Origin: Nitrospirota bacterium
Lineage (GTDB): Bacteria > Nitrospirota > Thermodesulfovibrionia > Thermodesulfovibrionales > JdFR-88
Assembly (NCBI GenBank): GCA_021790695.1
Contig: JAJYGJ010000114.1
Location: 1-6,545 of the forward strand
DNA length: 6,545 nucleotides
Direction of reading: 5' to 3'
How positions within the stretch are numbered: the stretch's first letter is position 1; every line of letters begins with the position of its first letter. Both the position numbers and the translations under genes were made by a program. Shown here piece after piece: positions 5,769 through 6,545 of this stretch. The notes under the pieces were generated by a model, which was given only the letters and a program-made list of their open reading frames with translations, was not told the DNA's origin and made no database searches.

Positions 5769-5896
5769 CGGGCGTGTCCCTCCCGCCATGGCGGGATTTA
5801 GCCGTCTTCAGGGCGAAGCGCAAAAGGTCTGGCAGGATGCGACGCCGCGCATCCGTCCTTGCTCCCTTCTTCAAGGGACAGGCAGATACACGCCCG
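5769..5896. other. Multi-hairpin segment, possible structured RNA
   Basis: CGGGCGTGT at 5769-5777 pairs with ACACGCCCG at 5888-5896 and would close a branched fold. Inside are a 16-bp perfect palindrome TCCCGCCATGGCGGGA (5781-5796), a GGATGCG/CGCATCC hairpin (5835-5841 with 5848-5854) and a TCCCTT/AAGGGA hairpin with a four-base loop (5863-5878). All four stems can exist together. No known RNA family was recognised and the strand of transcription is not shown. Confidence 0.4.
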
Positions 5897-5924
5897 TCAT
5901 GTTGGCAGCCCATGCCTGCCGGTG

Positions 5925-5966
5925 AAAAAAACAAGTCATGCCCCGTTCTTTAGGGGACGGGGCATG
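5925..5966 (-). terminator. Rho-independent terminator after the thymidylate-synthase-like gene
   Basis: On the minus strand a 10-bp stem CATGCCCCGT/ACGGGGCATG (5966-5957 with 5946-5937) encloses a 10-base loop, then ACTTG and seven T residues (5931-5925). It begins 24 bases past the TAA stop at 5991. The five bases between stem and U-tract are more than usual, which lowers confidence slightly. There is no T-run on the plus strand, so it works for the minus-strand gene. Confidence 0.65.
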
Positions 5967-5990
5967 TAAACGGGCTCCGGGGACGTTATT

Positions 5991-6545
5991 TTATTTTTTT
6001 ACTTTAAGCGTCCGGATCCTTGCTATATCTTCCTGGTAGCCGTAGATATGCGCCCCGGCGCTGTAGGCGTACATCGGCCCGTTTTTCAGGCCGGTCTCGC
6101 CCGCGACATAGCTTTTAAGCAGTTCTACGCCGCCCAGGTTCGTGGGGAAGCCCGCCCACAGGTCCCATGAGCGGAAATAACAGCTTACGGTAAGAAGGAG
6201 ATCGTTTTTTGAGGGTATCGCCTTGAAATCCAGGAGTCTCAGACAGGGGGGGTCCAATTTCCCGTCGTTGCCGTAGCATGTGTCCAGGTCTTCGGGGTCT
6301 CCGATCTCGACTATCGTCTGGTTGGTAAGAGGGGTGCTCTTCAGCATTTCCATCACCCGTTCAAGCTGCGTGCCGCCCCGGGGCATCGGATGATGTATGC
6401 GGCTTGCGTATTTGTAGGTCTCATTTTCACCCAGGCCGGGGTCCATCAGATAATTGGCGAAATAGTCCTCTATGTATTCCATGGTGGTGGGCGCGGGGAT
6501 ATTGGACCCGGGCGGCATCCCGGGGACGATGTCCTCCGAGGGGTG
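5991..6545 (-). CDS. thyA: Thymidylate-synthase-family enzyme, C-terminal part
   Basis: The visible 184 residues are the C-terminal part of a ThyA-superfamily enzyme, which methylates dUMP to dTMP with methylene-tetrahydrofolate or, in some archaea, another C1 carrier. The frame is open through the high-coordinate edge, so the start is missing; the internal ATG at 6518 is not taken as the start. Catalytic-site pattern in fragment numbering: Cys101 in DPPCLRLLDF, then YFRSWDLWAGFPTNLGG with Arg125, Ser126, Asp128 (phosphate and pyrimidine contacts) and Asn136, then AGAHIYGY with His166 and Tyr168. The order matches E. coli ThyA. The Cys-Leu after PP, instead of Cys-His, and the YKYASRI segment resemble methanogen-type enzymes. 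A terminator follows. A deoxycytidylate hydroxymethylase role cannot be excluded. Confidence 0.82.
   Translation of the reverse strand, partial: HPSEDIVPGMPPGSNIPAPTTMEYIEDYFANYLMDPGLGENETYKYASRIHHPMPRGGTQLERVMEMLKSTPLTNQTIVEIGDPEDLDTCYGNDGKLDPPCLRLLDFKAIPSKNDLLLTVSCYFRSWDLWAGFPTNLGGVELLKSYVAGETGLKNGPMYAYSAGAHIYGYQEDIARIRTLKVKK

Larger units (their letters stand above)
5702..5987. repeat. Segment bounded by near-identical 28-29 bp direct repeats
   Basis: The copies at 5702-5730 and 5960-5987 run GGGCA, GTAAA, GGGCTC, GGGG, CGTT, agreeing in 24 of 29 aligned columns with four substitutions and one gap. The right copy lies just beyond the 3' end of the thymidylate-synthase-like gene and overlaps the right arm of its terminator hairpin. 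The segment between has no convincing gene but several hairpins. Flanking direct repeats suggest an insertion or a duplication. Confidence 0.6.

Noticed and set aside
5749..5934. Minus-strand 61-codon open frame (starts MFFSPAG) over the hairpin array
   Set aside because: It follows palindromes and hairpins rather than codon bias, begins inside the terminator U-tract, and has no known domain.
1..6545. CRISPR array
   Set aside because: No regularly spaced repeats with unique spacers; the only tandem repeat is the 12-bp, spacer-free block at 2775-2812.

Overview
This window is a high-GC bacterial segment in which every convincing gene reads on the minus strand, so genome order follows falling coordinates. 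The gene content suggests an anaerobic bacterium of the Desulfobacterota/Nitrospirota kind. The pointers are a CooC/AcsF-type ATPase with a CxC motif (CO dehydrogenase/acetyl-CoA synthase maturation), a thymidylate synthase fragment of the methanogen-like type, and dense cofactor-housekeeping genes with overlapping ends. The phylum is an inference; no marker gene is present.

Layout in transcription order: (1) 6545-5991, the C-terminal part of a thymidylate-synthase-family enzyme, followed by a hairpin/U-tract terminator at about 5966-5925. (2) 5990-5332, about 660 bases without a convincing gene. This stretch holds a multi-hairpin segment bounded by near-identical direct repeats, a 16-bp perfect palindrome, and a nested foldback of about 250 bp (5664-5418). 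(3) 5322-4555, a CooC-like ATPase. (4) 4554-4346, a gap with a pair of inverted, hairpin-forming 24-nt units framed by 10-bp inverted repeats (REPIN-like), then an extended -10 promoter whose predicted start is the first base of the next gene. (5) 4345-1, a compact six-gene series: bifunctional NAD(P)HX epimerase/dehydratase, PgeF/laccase-domain protein, two-CBS-domain protein, TsaE, NAD kinase, and the N-terminal 68 residues of a type-4 uracil-DNA glycosylase. All junctions in this series overlap except a 66-base gap before the CBS gene, which has a strong Shine-Dalgarno.

Functionally the six-gene series groups nucleotide and cofactor upkeep: repair of hydrated NAD(P)H, NADP+ synthesis, removal of mis-made peptidoglycan precursors, tRNA t6A modification and uracil excision. 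The most unusual signals are the foldback element, the REPIN-like pair, a tsaE gene with no AUG/GUG/UUG start that keeps its conserved N-terminus, and the apparently leaderless promoter of the NAD(P)HX repair gene.
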